Source: Fremontodendron californicum
Taxonomy: Eukaryota > Streptophyta > Magnoliopsida > Malvales > Malvaceae
NCBI GenBank assembly: GCA_030761205.1
Contig: JAULJL010000015.1
Span: forward strand, 8,561,501 to 8,625,500
Length of the DNA: 64,000 nucleotides
Direction of reading: 5' to 3'
Shown here: piece after piece, positions 36,601 to 49,894 of the stretch
Layout: each line of letters opens with the position of its first letter
Numbering within the stretch: position 1 is the stretch's first letter
Notes under the pieces: generated by a model
Told to the model about the DNA's origin: nothing
The model's database searches: none
What the model saw: the letters and a program-made list of their open reading frames with translations, nothing else
Made by a program: the position numbers and the translations under genes

Positions 36601-37163
36601 CGCCTGCAGACACTGGAGCTATAGCTGAATCTATCACAATCTGAGAAATTTTCAATACCAATTAGGAATTTGCATAATCAAGCAATCTAAGTAATCACTT
36701 TAAAAAAAAAAACAGAAAAAAAAAAAAATTCAGGATTTGAGAGTACCTTCAGACTTGAAACACAAGAGCCATCATTAATTTCTAAAAAAAATGTGGAAGG
36801 AGGAGGTGGTTTAGGAATCAAAGACTCCAACTTTTCTCGAACAGCAGGGGAACTAGCAGAAGAACCACCCAAAACCCTGATTATAGTCCTGAAAAAGGGG
36901 ATTCGAGATTGAAGAAATTTCCCACAGCTTACGTCTTTACGCCCTGTAGAAGCAGGGGGAGCATAGGCTGCAGCCGGTGGCGATGGCATTGGCTCCTTCT
37001 TCACCTCCTTGGAAGATTTCACCCACCCTCCAACCACCACTGTCTTACCAACCAACCCCGTCTCGCCATCACTGCCTTCCAATATGGTTCTCAAAACCAC
37101 CCGGTTCGAGTACATCAAAGGCACCAAAAGGGAGCTGGTAACCTTGGGTTCTTGAGACTCCAT
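33628..37163 (-). CDS. NS2: Asparaginyl-tRNA synthetase-like protein, plant cytosolic NS2 type
   Basis: Eight minus-strand exons (36747-37163, 36398-36640, 35715-36287, 35176-35361, 35005-35069, 34761-34890, 34588-34646, 33628-33811) join in frame to 618 residues. An N-terminal OB-fold anticodon-binding region (GKTVVVGGWVKSSKEV and following) precedes the class II catalytic core. Motif 1 lies around TRIRSALDFATHAFF. A plant-type lysine/glutamate-rich insertion follows in exon 3. Motif 2 is FRADKTVSAKHVAEMW (384-399). Motif 3 is GFSLGFDLMV (585-594). Class II AsnRS normally has GFGLGFERLV, whose arginine contacts ATP; here it is leucine (592). Motif 2 keeps its arginine but has FRAD for FRAE. 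The protein may be a slow or non-canonical synthetase. There is no obvious organelle-targeting peptide. Exon phases and open frames argue for purifying selection, not a pseudogene. The NS2 assignment is from remembered family structure. Confidence 0.88.
33968..34104 (+). mobile_element. tRNA-derived SINE in the last intron of the AsnRS-like gene
   Basis: A 137-bp insert ends in poly-A and contains a B-box-like GGTTCGAATCC near 34031. It is flanked by the 9-bp duplication GGTCTATAT (33959-33967 and 34105-34113). A related copy lies at about 57165-57293. It sits in antisense orientation within the intron between exons 7 and 8. Confidence 0.75.
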
Positions 37164-38056
37164 CTTTAGTTATAAAAAGAAACAGAAAAAGAGCTGAAAT
37201 AGGAAGGAAACGAAAGGAAGTTTGTGAGTAAATAAGGTTTGTAGAGTTTGTAGATGATGATCGGCAATTGCATGGTTGTGGGTGATGATATAGAGGGAGA
37301 AAAAGATTGCTTTTCTTTGAGAAGGAAGAGAATGGGAAGGAAAGGAAAGGGATTGTTTGCCTGCATTGACATGTTTTTCCGGCTATGAATGATAGTGGCG
37401 AAGCTAAGGGACATAAACAGGAGAGAAAAGCTTGGCGGCAAGGTTAGGTATTCTTGTAAAGTTGGGTATTCGCGGGATTTTCCAAGCCTCAAACTGTTTT
37501 ACAAACAAAAATGAAAGGTTTGTACTTTTAATATTTACTTTTTATTAAAAAGAAACCAAAAAACATATTTCGATGAAAAAAATTTAAAAATTATGTAATT
37601 TTTTAAGATAACAAAATGCATAATTCTACTGTTATAAAAATTAATTATATTATAATTGGTGTTCTTTTTATTTATTTATTCATTTTAAATTAATTATGAT
37701 ATGATTTTTTACTTTCTATTTTTTTTATAGAAGCAATTTTTCTAAAAGTAAAAAAAAAAAAAGTAAAAATATCAACAAAATAGAACTTAAATTGATTAAA
37801 GGATAACAAGCACTTTTGGAGGAGGAGGAGGAGGATGAGGAGGGGGAGAAATGAAAATATCAATATATTCATAATTTAAATTTATAACGATTAAAAAGAC
37901 CCTTAAAAAGAATTCATGTAGATTAAAAAAAATTAAAGGAAAAGAACAAAAGAAAATAATCAAAAAATTTATTAATAAAGACACTATTGCTCCCAATTGC
38001 TATGCTAATTTATGATTTACTAACAGCTAAAAAGATGCAATATTTATTCTACATAA
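37164..38056. other. Promoter side of the AsnRS-like gene and intergenic sequence
   Basis: 37164-37500 is the presumed leader and promoter of the minus-strand synthetase gene. Beyond it are AT-rich sequence and a purine tract GGAGGAGGAGGAGGAGG at about 37818-37850. The host base A at 38056 is the left target base of the Helitron. Confidence 0.5.
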
Positions 38057-40139
38057 TCCTATATATAAATTTTGGATGTTTTCAAGCATGTTGAAGCTAT
38101 CCACGTTAGTCATTCACTGTTCTCTCCCATTCCCTTAAGCAATTGTTCTCCTTTAGCTTCTGTTCCATTTCTTCCATTTAGTTTTGGTTTCTGTTAGCTA
38201 CTGTTCTCTTTGGCTGAGTGTTGCTTTGGGTTGGTTACTATAGAGGTTAAGAAAAAACAAAAACGGCATCAGGGGCAAAAGAAAAAACAACATCAGGAGC
38301 ATGTATTATTATATTATATGGGTAAAAAAAGAAACCTACATCAGGGGTAGGACCAGGTTTTCTGCAAATGAAGGAAAAAAATTCTGTTGTTTACTTTATT
38401 GGTATGGAAATGGGATAGGTGTCCTTAGAGGCAGAGCAGGTTCCTGCAAATCATGAAAAACAGATGTGTTGTAACGCTGGGAAACACAAAAAATAGAGGG
38501 AAGGTCGCGGCAAAAAAAAATTAAATTGGTATAAACACTGTTTGCCAAACCAAAAAAACACGCTTTTCTTTACCCTTTCTCTCGCGCCATTCCCATACTC
38601 CATTAGCTTCAGAAGCTCTTTTCTCTTCTTTGCCTCTCTGATTGACTTGCGTTGGTACTGTTTTGCAGAGCCACATTTCATCATTGATGTCTTGTTAATT
38701 TACGCCTGCTCTGTGCTTCTTCTTCAAGCTAAGTTTTTCTCTTTTCCTTTCTCTCAAACTGCCTATGCGTTTTACGCTTTCCTTCTTCCACCTTGGTAAG
38801 GGAAATGAAAATACAAGCTTTCCCATTTTCCAGTCATGTCTGTCGATTGTGTTATTTTCTGCCCACCCTTTGTTTGTTAAAATGTCTTCTTTTTTTTTCT
38901 TTGGCTTCTGCTCCCTGTTTTGGGTGTTGCTTTTAGCTGCTCATTCAGATTTTGGTTGCTTATCGACTGTTTGCATGAATGGAATATTAGATATTTTTTT
39001 TCTTAAGCTTGCTATCACGCATCATGTTAGAATCTATTTCTTTAGGATATCCTTCGGGGGTTGATGGAATCATTTATGCTCTTTGTAACTGATTTTTTGT
39101 TTGCTGACTATTTTACAGGTTTTCATTTTTGTTCTTAATCCGGTAAGAAACAAGAAACAACAAACTTCAATCTGTTTGCCTGTATGCATCTTTTTCTCAG
39201 TTCTTTTCTGCCCTGTTCTATTTCTGATTCTTGATGTGTATGTTCTGCTTTTCATCCATGTACAATGATTGAAGTTTTCTTTAGCAGTTTTTATTATGCT
39301 ATGACTGACCATTTATTTCATGTTTCTATTTGTAGGTGTTTGCAGACTGTGCTATTTTGTGACTGTGCTGATTTTGTTGCAAATCCGTTTATTCAGGTTT
39401 GCTGCCAAAACTTCTGTTTATAGTTTTCTGTGTTATTTCTTTCTCCCTTTGAAAAAAAAAAGTTCAGATTTCCTTCACACGCTGTTGCTTATAGTTTTCT
39501 TTGTTGTTTCTATCCCTCTTGGAAATAAAAGAAGCTGTTTCATTTGTTGTTTTTGACAGGATTCATTCGCTTTTTTTTTCCCTGAATAAAATATTGAAAG
39601 CGTGTAGAAAAAATATTCTATTTGGTTATCTGCTGGGTTTTTTAAAATTGTATGCAATTTATTTTTTATAAAGAATTATTGCCTGATTTTTTTCTGAATG
39701 TTGATGTATATCTTCTATTTTCATTGTATATATGTAGAATGTTTGTTGCCTAATCTACTATCCTATCACTGACCATTTATCTAATGCTTCTATTTGTAGC
39801 TGTTTGCAATCTGTGCTTCTTTGTATCTCTTCCAATCTTGCCACTGATCCAATCGCTCTCCATTTGTTTAGGTTTGCTTCCCACACTGCTGCTTATTCTT
39901 TTCTATGTATATATATTTTTAGATGTTAATTCTTTACTTTGTTTGTTTCTGTGCTTTGTTGTTTCTCATCAACTTTGTATTACTATGCTTAGTTATTTAG
40001 TTTATTTGTTTGAAAGAGGGACTACTATGCATAGTTATTTTGTTTCTTTTCGCAATTCGTTGCTGAACTAAGTATGCATAGTTATTTAGTTTATTTGTTG
40101 TGTCATTGATTTGTAAAGCTCTGTATCCTACTGTTGCCA
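38057..40139 (+). other. Helitron 5' non-coding region
   Basis: About 2.1 kb of T-rich sequence upstream of the Rep start. It contains a diverged direct duplication of about 150 bp: segments at about 39290-39440 and 39750-39905 share ACTGACCATTTAT, TTCTATTTGTAG and GTTTGCAxxCTGTGCT. ATGCATAGTTATTT-type words also recur between 39985 and 40100. Likely a transcribed leader or promoter; no protein is recognised. Confidence 0.5.
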
Positions 40140-43100
40140 ATGGATTGTCATCAACCTATGAGGTTAAATAGAGTAATGAGGATGAAGAGTATTAGGAATC
40201 GATGAGTTAGAAATAGGCAAAACCATGATAGTTTGCAAGTTACACCAATTCCTAATGAAACATCTACGCGTATTGTTACACATGGGAATCCATCTTTGAT
40301 TAGCGATGAAAAAGTTATTAAGCGATTTAAACAGCATTCTGTTGTTGATGTTAACGGGGATCTGCAAACTATTTCCACAAGTTCTGAGATTGCCCTGCTT
40401 GCCGAGAATGGTTCATCGTTACTTTCTCTTGATCCAATGCACATCAATTATGCAATTGGATCGAGTAGTTCTCTTCTCCATTCTTGCTCAGAAGATAGGA
40501 TCGATCAGGTTGAGCGTGAAGCTACTGATGATATAAATAGTGGTAAATACTTCTATTTCAAATTGATATGTTTTGTCTTATATTCTTCAAAACTTTTATT
40601 CTACTTAGATTTTTTATTTTTTAAAAAAACTTCGCTTCAACAGGGTCTTTGCTGCAAAATTCACTACCTGCAACATTTTCAAGTGGAAAACCTTCTGTTT
40701 ATGATTCCACTATTAACAGTAAGTTCTTTATCTAAACCCATAAATTTACTTATCTATGTTTTTTGCTTTTTTAGACCTTATTTGCCACTGAGGTTATGTC
40801 TTAAGTTGTCATTTCTTTGTAAAATCTTTGAAACTTATGAATTTATTATGTTTGGTAACCCTGTTCACAAGGGAGTTTTGCCTTTAAAAGTTATGTTCTT
40901 ATCATCTTATTATCAGTTTTTTTAATTGATTTGTCTATTCATTTTATAGGAAATTTTTTTGACGCGCTTAACTTGGGTGGTTTGAATTACACATGTCCTT
41001 ATTGTGAGGCAAAAATATGGTATGACGAAAGATAGTCAAATCAAGTACATCAAATTTGGTTGTTTTTGGTCTATGTTGTAAAGAAGGTTCAGTGGTTTTG
41101 CCCCCGTACAGAAAGGCTCCATATTTCTTGGATTCTTTGCTGAATTATGTTGGTCTACAAAAATCATTAAGGTTTAGAGAGAACATTAGAATGTACAATT
41201 CTATGTTTCAGTTTACATCTATTGGTGGCAAGATTGATAAAAGCATCAATAACAGACCTGGTCCTTATGTTTTCAAAATTGGAGGCCAGGTACATCATCG
41301 AATAGGATCCCTGCTGCCCCCAGATGGACATGCTCCCAAATTTGCACAATTATATATTTGTGATACTGAGCATGAAATATCAAACAGAATGCGATGCTTT
41401 GATAGCCTTGATGGTAAACACCAACCTGATCCAAGTATTATTGAAGGGCTGATGCAGATGTTTGATGAAGTGAATAAAATAGTTAAAGCTTTTAGGATGG
41501 CAAGGGATCGCTTTGTTGAAGCTGATTATCTTCCAATTCGATTACGTTTGATCAGCAGAACAGAATCAGTTGATAGGCGCTATTATATGCCTTCAGCCAA
41601 CGAAATTGCTGGTCTCCTAGCAGGAGAAACTGAAGGATCAGAAGATAGTCGTGATATTATTGTTGAACACAAGTTTGATGGATTAAAACGCATCAGTGAA
41701 TTGCACCCTCTATTGATGTCTATGCAGTATCCAGTGTTATTTCCGTATGGTGAGGCTGGATTTTCCTTGGGGATCCGATATAGAGCATCTCGAAAAAAAA
41801 TTGTGAAAGAGCGAACATGTCTGACGATGATGGAATACTATGCATACTTAGTTCAGCAACGAATTGCGACTGGGCATACTCTACTTAGAGGTGGCAGACT
41901 TTTTCAGCAATTTATAGTTGATGCTTTCCTTTGTGTTGAACGAATGAGACTGCAATGGATACGAGATAATCAAAAACAATTGAGATCTGAAGTTTACCAA
42001 GGGCTCAGAGATGCTGTCACTCGAGGAGACATGAATGCTCGAGCAATCGGAAAAAGAGTAATTCTTCCATCAACTTTTGTTTCTGGTCCTCGATTTCTAT
42101 TCCAAAATTATCAAGATGCTATGGCTATTTGTAGACAATATGGCCATCCTGATCTTTTCATTACTTTCACGTGCAATCCAAAGTGGTCAGAGATTAATGA
42201 AGCTCTATCAATGATTCATGGACAAAAAATTGAAGATCGACCTGATGTATTGACGAGACTATTTAAGCTTAATCTAAAATATCTGATGGATGATTTGATA
42301 AAAAAAACATTTTGGTGAAGTTATAGCAGGTATAAATATTCTCATTATTGAATACTTTTTTTTTTTTGATAAAAAATTATCTTCAAAGCTAAATCTAATT
42401 CTTGATTTTAACTTTTTTTTAGCAGTGTACACAATTGAGTTCCAAAAAAGAGGCTTACCACATACGCATATTCTGTTGTGGCTGGAACCGAGCAGTAAAT
42501 ATTTAATAGCTACAGATATTGACAAGGTTATATCTGCAGAAATACCAAACAGAATTGCTGACCCTGTTGCACACAAAGCTGTTGTGGATTTTATGATACA
42601 TGGTCCTTGGGGGTTTGTTAACCGCAAGCTCCATGTATGAACAATGCACGATGCTCTAAGTTTTATCCCAAGCCATATCAAGAACAAACTGTTATAGATG
42701 AAAGTGGACTTGTTGCTTATAGAAGAAGGGTGCCTGAAAGTGATGAAATGCTTGCGAAAAAAAATGGTATTCAATTGGATTCAAGGTTTGTTGTGCCTCA
42801 CAACATTGATCTTATTGTTAGGCATCAAGCTCATATCAATGTTGAGATTTGTAGCAAAACAAAATCCATTAAATATCTTTTCAAATATATAAACAAGGGA
42901 CCGGATAAAGTGAGGGCTGTTATCGAAGAGGTCAGCAATGTACGCGCTGCTGGTGGGGAAGAAACTGCAAACCAAGTTGATGAAATCAAAAAGTTTTTAG
43001 ATTGTAGATACATTTCAGCTCACGAAGCATGTTGGCGTCTCTTTGGTTTTGATGTGCACCATAGAGAACCGACAGTTATCAGATTGCCGATTCACTTACA

Positions 43101-45504
43101 AAACCAACATTATATTACTTTTGCTGATAATGCTGATCTGTCAAATGTTCTTCAACAACCTCTGCTGGATAAAACTATGTTTACAGAATGGATGGAAGCA
43201 AATAAAATATATCCTCATGCTCGCACTTTGACATACACTGATTTCCCTACTAAGTGGGTTTGGTCTCAACGAGAAAAAATATAGAAGGAAAGAGAGAAAG
43301 GAAGGGCTATAGGACGCATCAATTTTATTCATCCCACAGCTGGTGAACTTTATTTTTTAAGATTACTTCTAAACATTGTGAAAGGTGCAAAAAATTTTGA
43401 AGATATTAAAAGAGTTAATGGTGTTATTCATCATTCATTCCAACAAACATGCGAAGCACTTGGGCTATTGGGTGATGATAGAGAATGGCATGATGCAATA
43501 CAACAACATCATTTTGGGCAACCGGTTTTGAACTTCGACAGCTATTTGTGACTTTGATCATGTTTTGTGAAGTTTCTGATTCTAAGACATTGTGGGAAAA
43601 AATTGGCTTTACTTAGGTGAAGACATTCAATATCAATTGAGTCAGATGATTGGCGTCAAACATTTCAAGATCTCTGATAATGAACTAAAGAATCACATTC
43701 TGGTTAGTTTGGAGGAACTTTTAAATAAGAATGGTTCATCTTTAGTTCATTACAAATTGCCTTTACCATCTGCATCTACAAGTCGTCTCAGTAATAATAG
43801 ATTACTCAGAGAAGAAATTAGTTATGATTTGGGTGAATTAGAAGCTGAGTATCACAATATTTTGTAAAACTTAATGTAGAGTAGAGAATTATTCATGAAG
43901 CTGTCCTTCAATCAGTTTACCATGATCAAGGGAAAATGTTCTTTGTCAATGGTCATGGTGGAACAGGAAAAATTTTCCTTTGGAAAACAATTATCACTGC
44001 TTTACGATCAAAGGGAAAAGTTGTGTTAGCAGTCGCTTCATCTGGTATTGCATCTCTTTTACTACCTGGTGGAAGAACTGCCCATTCCAGATTTAAGATA
44101 CCAATACAAATTGATGAAATCTCAACTTGCCAAATTACTCGCGGTACAGAACTTGCAAGGCTGATTGAGATTTCGAGCTTAATTGTTTGGGATGAAGCAC
44201 CAATGATCCATCGCCATTGTTTAGAAGCATTTGAAAGAAGCCTTCAAGATGTGTTGCAAGTCAATATTAATGAAGAAGCAAAAAAATTTTTTGGAGGGAA
44301 GACGATATTGCTCGGAGGAGATTTTAGACAAATACTGCCTGTTGTTCCTTATGGAACAAAAAGTCAAATAGTTAATGCATCAATAAACACATCACCATTG
44401 TGGAAATTTTGTAATGTTTTCACACTTAGAACGAATATGAGATTAAAGTCGACTTTTGGTGATGCTGCTTCTAAATTACAAATGGAAGCTTTTGCAAAAT
44501 GGATTCTTGATATTGGTGATGGTCAAGTTAAATCTATTCATGATGATAAAGATGATTTTGGGGAATGGATAGAGATACCATCTGACTTATTATTGCACAA
44601 TACAGGTTCACCTATTTTTACACTGATTCAATCTGTTTATAAAAATTTTGATAGATTATATACTGATTGTGTATATCTTAGTGAGCGTGCTATTGTCACA
44701 CCTTTTAATGAAACTGTTGATATTATCAATAATCATGTGCTAGCTTTGATACCTTCTGATGAGACTGTATATCGTAGTTTTGATTCAATTGCAAATGTTG
44801 TTGCTGAATTAGGAGAACATGATGCTTTATATCCCCCTGAGTTTTTAAATTCATTAAAGTTCCCTGGAATACCAAATCATGAGTTATGTTACTTCTAAAT
44901 TTAAATCAATCGCTAGGATTATGCAATGGTACCAGGTTGATTGTTACACAATTAGCTCCAAATGTTGTTGAAGCTTTAATCATCACTGGTAACCATGCTG
45001 GGAAAAAAGTCTTTATACCCAAGATATGTTTTACTGTTAAAGATCGCAAATGGCCTTTTGTTTTCAAGCGAAAACAATTTCCTTTGAGGTTATCTTATGC
45101 AATGACAATTAATAAAAGTCAAGGCCAAACTCTTGAATCTGTTGGCCTGTATTTATCAAGACCTGTTTTCACTCATGGCCAATTATATGTTGCTATTTCT
45201 CGAGTAACACACCGTGCTGGCCTGAAAATCCTTATTAAGAATGAACATGGCTATCCTAATAATGAAACAAAAAATATTGTTTATCATGAAATCTTTGACA
45301 ATTTGCCAACAGGTTCTCTCTTTGTATTATGTCATTTTATTATATGGAACAATATTTTTGCTACACCTGTATTTCTATTCTATGCAATTATACATCTGTT
45401 TTAGTGATGTTTGCTGCATTTTATTATATGAATTTGTTATTAGAAATGAGCTAATTTACTATTTTTTGCTAATGCTTTTATTGTTTTTAATTACAGCAAC
45501 CTGA
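40140..45504 (+). pseudogene. Helitron Rep/helicase (RepHel), frameshifted
   Basis: Putative ATG at 40140. An in-frame TGA near 40203 interrupts the N terminus. Introns follow, then the zinc-finger-like YTCPYCEAKIWYDER and, after a frameshift near 41030, the long Helitron-like N domain to 42318. An intron (about 42331-42424) precedes the HUH nuclease motif GLPHTHILLWL and the YLFKYINKG motif. Further breaks occur near 42640, 43283 and 43550-43620. The SF1 helicase follows with Walker A GHGGTGKIFLW (Ile for the usual Thr after GK), VWDEAPM, LLGGDFRQILPVV, and the late motifs SYAMTINKSQGQTL and VAISRV. A last small exon appears to end at 45502-45504. RepHel nicks and unwinds DNA for rolling-circle transposition; this copy is non-functional. 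Confidence 0.9.
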
Positions 45505-45752
45505 CTGGAATCTTCCTTACACTTTTTACTAAGGTATTAAATTTTTTTTACCAATGTTTGATTCATCTTTAATGTATTCAAGCAGATAATCTACAAATTT
45601 ACATAGTTGCTCTTATTTTTATCTTATCATACCAGATCTGTTATATATTTCTGCATTAATAATAACATTGAATGATCTGAGTTTTATTTTTCCTTATATC
45701 TATTATACCATATCTACTTTAAATTGCTATATCAATTGTTTATGCAGGAAAC

Positions 45753-48700
45753 ATGTCATATAAACTGCTATCTGAACTTGAACAATGCAAGCTTTCACAA
45801 AGAATCACAGTTCGTGTTGTTAGGATTTGGGATTCAATTCTACCAGGTCCAAAAAAAAAATTTATAGGTCTTACTTTTGTAGTTGTGGACAAAAAGGTTT
45901 GATACTCTTATTTGATTTCTGTTTTTCCTTTTATGTTCTTACATATCCTTTTGCAGTGTATAATGCTTATCATAGGTACATAACTCATTTTATATATAGG
46001 GTGATACAATGCAAGCCTTGATAAAAAAAAAATGATGAACGCTTTTTTAGAGACAAATTAAAAGAATGATCAATCTACAACATTGTTGATTTCTTTGTCG
46101 GCAAGAAACTAAACACCTTTAATGCTGTTTCTGCTAAATCTGTCATTCATGTTACACGTTCAACCAAGGTTGTTGAACTGTTTGATGTTCCAGAACTATA
46201 TCCTCGGCACTACTTTGAGTTCTGTCAAAAATCAACACTTTCAACCCGTGCTGGTATCAACTATGTACTGACAGGCAAGTCTTTCTTCAACTTTTTCCCA
46301 TATTTTCTAACCATTTTAGACTATGTCAAAGCAACACTATGTAGCAAGTTAAATGTTATTTTGACACCCAAATTGTCTAAAAAAAATGCAGATTTCATAG
46401 GAGTTCTTGCTGCTATAGGAACTGTGATTGAAGCTTATACAAGAGATAAGACTGAGATTGTGCATAGGCAGAATATTGAGTTACAAGACGAAAAGCTAAT
46501 ATAACCTCTTATTAATATATTTACTCATTTATTTCTATTTCTATTTCTCTTTATTGATTAAACATTGACATTGAAAAATTTTATCCCTCTGAAGTGGTGA
46601 GACGGTGTCTGTAACTTTATGGGGTGATTTTGCACATATCCTTGACGAAAAAAGGCTATTGAATTCAAGGTCAAATATTGTTATAGTTCTTGCTGGGATG
46701 ACAGTCAAAGATTTTCAAAGTTCGTTCTTATCCCTTTTTTTTCCTACCTCTCATTATTCCTTTTTTCCCCTTTGAGCTTTCATTTTTACTGCTTATCTAA
46801 CTACTGCCATTATACCCTTATCATAGACAAAACTAATCTTTCTAGCTCATCAGCTACAAAGATTTACATTGATCTCCCAGTTGTTGATACTGTGCTACTG
46901 AAAAAAAGGTATTCTGATTTTACCAATATATACACATTCCATTCTTCGATATTCATACTACATTATGCATTCATAAACTATTGTTTCTATATTCAATCAA
47001 AATTTTTAGATTTGTCCATTATATTATATATATACTAAACATACACCATGTTATATAATTTCCTTCAAATTTTATCAACTATTGTTCTCAAAAATTATGA
47101 TTTCATACAGATTTAATATGCTATTATTCTGTTTGTTTATCATGATAAACAATGTACAACTTTGTGGCAAATATAAATGCAGGTTCGAACCTAACCCGGT
47201 CATACCACGCGCATTAGACATGCAACTCTAAGGTCGCCGGCCTGCTTCAGATGATTTGAATGAAAACAGGGTCACTGTTGAAGAACTGATGACAATTGAT
47301 CTGTTAAAATCAAAGGTTAGCCATCCAACAAATTTATTAATAACTACCATATCAGCTTCTCTTTTTTATTAACATTTAATTACCATATTTGTTTTGCTTT
47401 TTTTTTTTTTTTAAATAGATTCATTATGAATGTAGGACACTTACTTTACATGTCATGCACAAATTCTGGAAATTGATGCTACTGATGGCTGGTATTACAA
47501 TTGTTGCAATGAATGTCCAAAAGGTCTCAGATTGATTGATCAAAAATACATCTGCCCTACCCATGGAGAAAAAATACCAAAACCTTGGTACCAAATATTT
47601 TCTCCAATTCTTTTGAACTGTAACTTTAAACATTCTATTTATTTATGAGCCTTCATCTGTCAGTACCTTTTGTTTAGTTATTTACTCTGTGATTTCAATC
47701 CTCACCACTTGTAAACAGCTACAAAATCACTATCATAGTTGGAGATTCTACTGGGGAAACAGATTTTATAGTTTTTGGAACAGCTGCTGAAGAACTCATA
47801 AACAAAACAATTTCGCAACTGGCTGCGACGGAACAGATTCAGAAAACAGTGCTTCCTGATTGTATAAAAGCACTTATAAAGCAAGAGAGAATCTTTAAAA
47901 TCAACCTCAGAAAGCAAGCAATGGATACTGGCATTCCAAGTTTTGTAGTCAACAAATCATTTATTATTACCAAAGAACAGACCTCCTTTCTTGCTGGTGC
48001 CACATCTTCCTCTGTAGTTACTCTACCTGATATACACCAACCAGCGCAAGATCAAATGGGTCTACAACAAATAGATCTGACAGCAGATACAGTCAGTATT
48101 ATCCCGACTGATTTGTTCCCAGAAGAGTCACCTGCAAAACAAAAGGGAATCAGGTTATAATTTTCAACTTTATGTTAGATGGTCTTAAAACCTCATGCAA
48201 CATATTCAAATTTTAAAAGTTGGTTCATTCTTCAACAGTTATACTTTCTGAAAAATAACTCATGTGTTATGTTCCAGCATCAAAGAACCATCAAAACTCA
48301 GCACCGGAAAAAATATCGCTACTGAGCATGGTGTCACAAAACTTTCAACCTCAAGGAAAATCATTTATGGGTCTGATTACCACTTTACTCTAAAACTTAA
48401 GAACATATCTGACAATGACTTCTAGATGTGACTGAATCTTTTTTCACCACTCTATAATTATTCCTTGCCCTTTTATGTTTGTAGTGAGCAGTAAGAGAAA
48501 TCTGTTCCTGCCAAAAGAAAAAATGTACAAGCAGACTCTTTGGATGAGAATGAGCCTCCAAAGAAATTGAAATCCAGGTTATATATTCATTGATCTTCCT
48601 ATAAAGATTTTATTCTATGCAAACATTCATCTTGAATTAATTGAGAACTTTGAATTTTATTATTCATGTATATTTCATAATTTATTAACAATTCTCATAT

Positions 48701-48856
48701 GACAATCATTTAATTCAAAAATAAATTTGCTGCTTGATTCTGCTATTAACTGTATTCTTTAAATTTGATAATTCCCAGTACCATGGCAACTGGATAACTG
48801 TATTAAGCATTTTTTTTTATTTCTTCTGCAGAGGCAAAGAAAAGAAGAAAGACTGA
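45753..48856 (+). pseudogene. Helitron-borne RPA1-like (replication protein A large subunit) gene
   Basis: ATG at 45753 opens MSYKLLSELEQCKLSQRITVRVVRIWDS, an RPA1 OB-fold start. Later exons read DFFVGKKLNTFNAVSAK, YPRHYFEFCQ, DFIGVLAAIGTVIEAY, VTLWGDFAHIL, and the C-terminal zinc-ribbon-like CNECPKGLRL...YICPTHGE. A further OB fold follows (IIVGDSTGETDFIVFG), and a basic tail ends at 48854-48856. Lesions include a frameshift near an A-run at 46022-46031, a stop shortly after, and a stop near 47229. RPA binds single-stranded DNA, and plant Helitrons often carry such genes beside RepHel, presumably to coat ssDNA intermediates. About 250 bp separate it from the helicase. Confidence 0.85.
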
Positions 48857-49894
48857 TGTATTTCAACTGTTCTTGATTGTGCAACTAGCTACATCTCAAA
48901 TAGTTGAATCCTGTCTCTCTGTTCTTTTTGTTTTTTGAATATTTTTGTTGAGGGTTATGAAGAATATCAAACAAGTAATGTGCTTACTATGTTTGGTATT
49001 TCATCATGATATCAAATTCAGCTTTTTTTATTTCAAGACCTCATTTTTTGTTAATGTTTGAGGCTGCTCAATATTTGTAAACATCCATTCAACTTAAAAT
49101 GTTGATGGAATCATACCTCATTGTGTGAGCCATTTTTTTTGTTTATATGGCTCTATGAATCAAAGCTGAAGATACATTTTAGATATCATCAAACTTTTGT
49201 AAACCTTTCTCAACTTTTTGTGAATATATATATATCGATGTAGTTTTAATATTTACATATTTAAGTTGTTTTCTCTACATGTTCAAGTTCAGTTTTTATA
49301 ATCAAAGTTTCAATAATTCAACCTCATTTCCAAAGACATTAACAACTGATTTATATCTTTTATGTATGTCCATAACTTTCAACTTAACTTTCATTTGTTT
49401 ATATTTTTTTTCATTATTCACACTAATTCCCTTTGAAAATATTACAATTTCTTCTTATTCATATCCAAAAAAATTAAACATTCATCTGATTATTACTATT
49501 TTTTAAAGTGATTATAAACATTCAGCCCATAACCAATCCAAATTAATTATTTAACAACTTTACCAATATTAACTAACAAATTGAAAAGAACATACTTCCA
49601 CAATTAACCCAAGCTAAAAACAGTCCACATAAAACAATAAACCCAAAATTTAAAATCAGCCCATAACCAATCCTAAACACCAATAGCCCAAAACCGATCC
49701 TAAACACCAACAGCCCACCGACCATTAACTCAGCCACATATCTCTTTCAATTCAAAAACCCTCAACTTTCCATCATAAACTGCATTTCACCCCCTTTGCT
49801 GATTTGCATTCCGAGAGCATCAGTTTTTACACAGATTGCTGTACCAAATTCAAACAAAATCTGAAGAAAAAAAAAACTCTCCTTCGAACTCGCC
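48857..49894. other. Helitron spacer between the RPA-like and B3 genes
   Basis: About 1 kb of AT-rich sequence. Around 49530-49740 it is A/C-rich, with recurrent AACCAATCC and CCCAAAACCGATCC phrases, likely the upstream region of the B3 gene. No coding sequence is seen. Confidence 0.45.
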
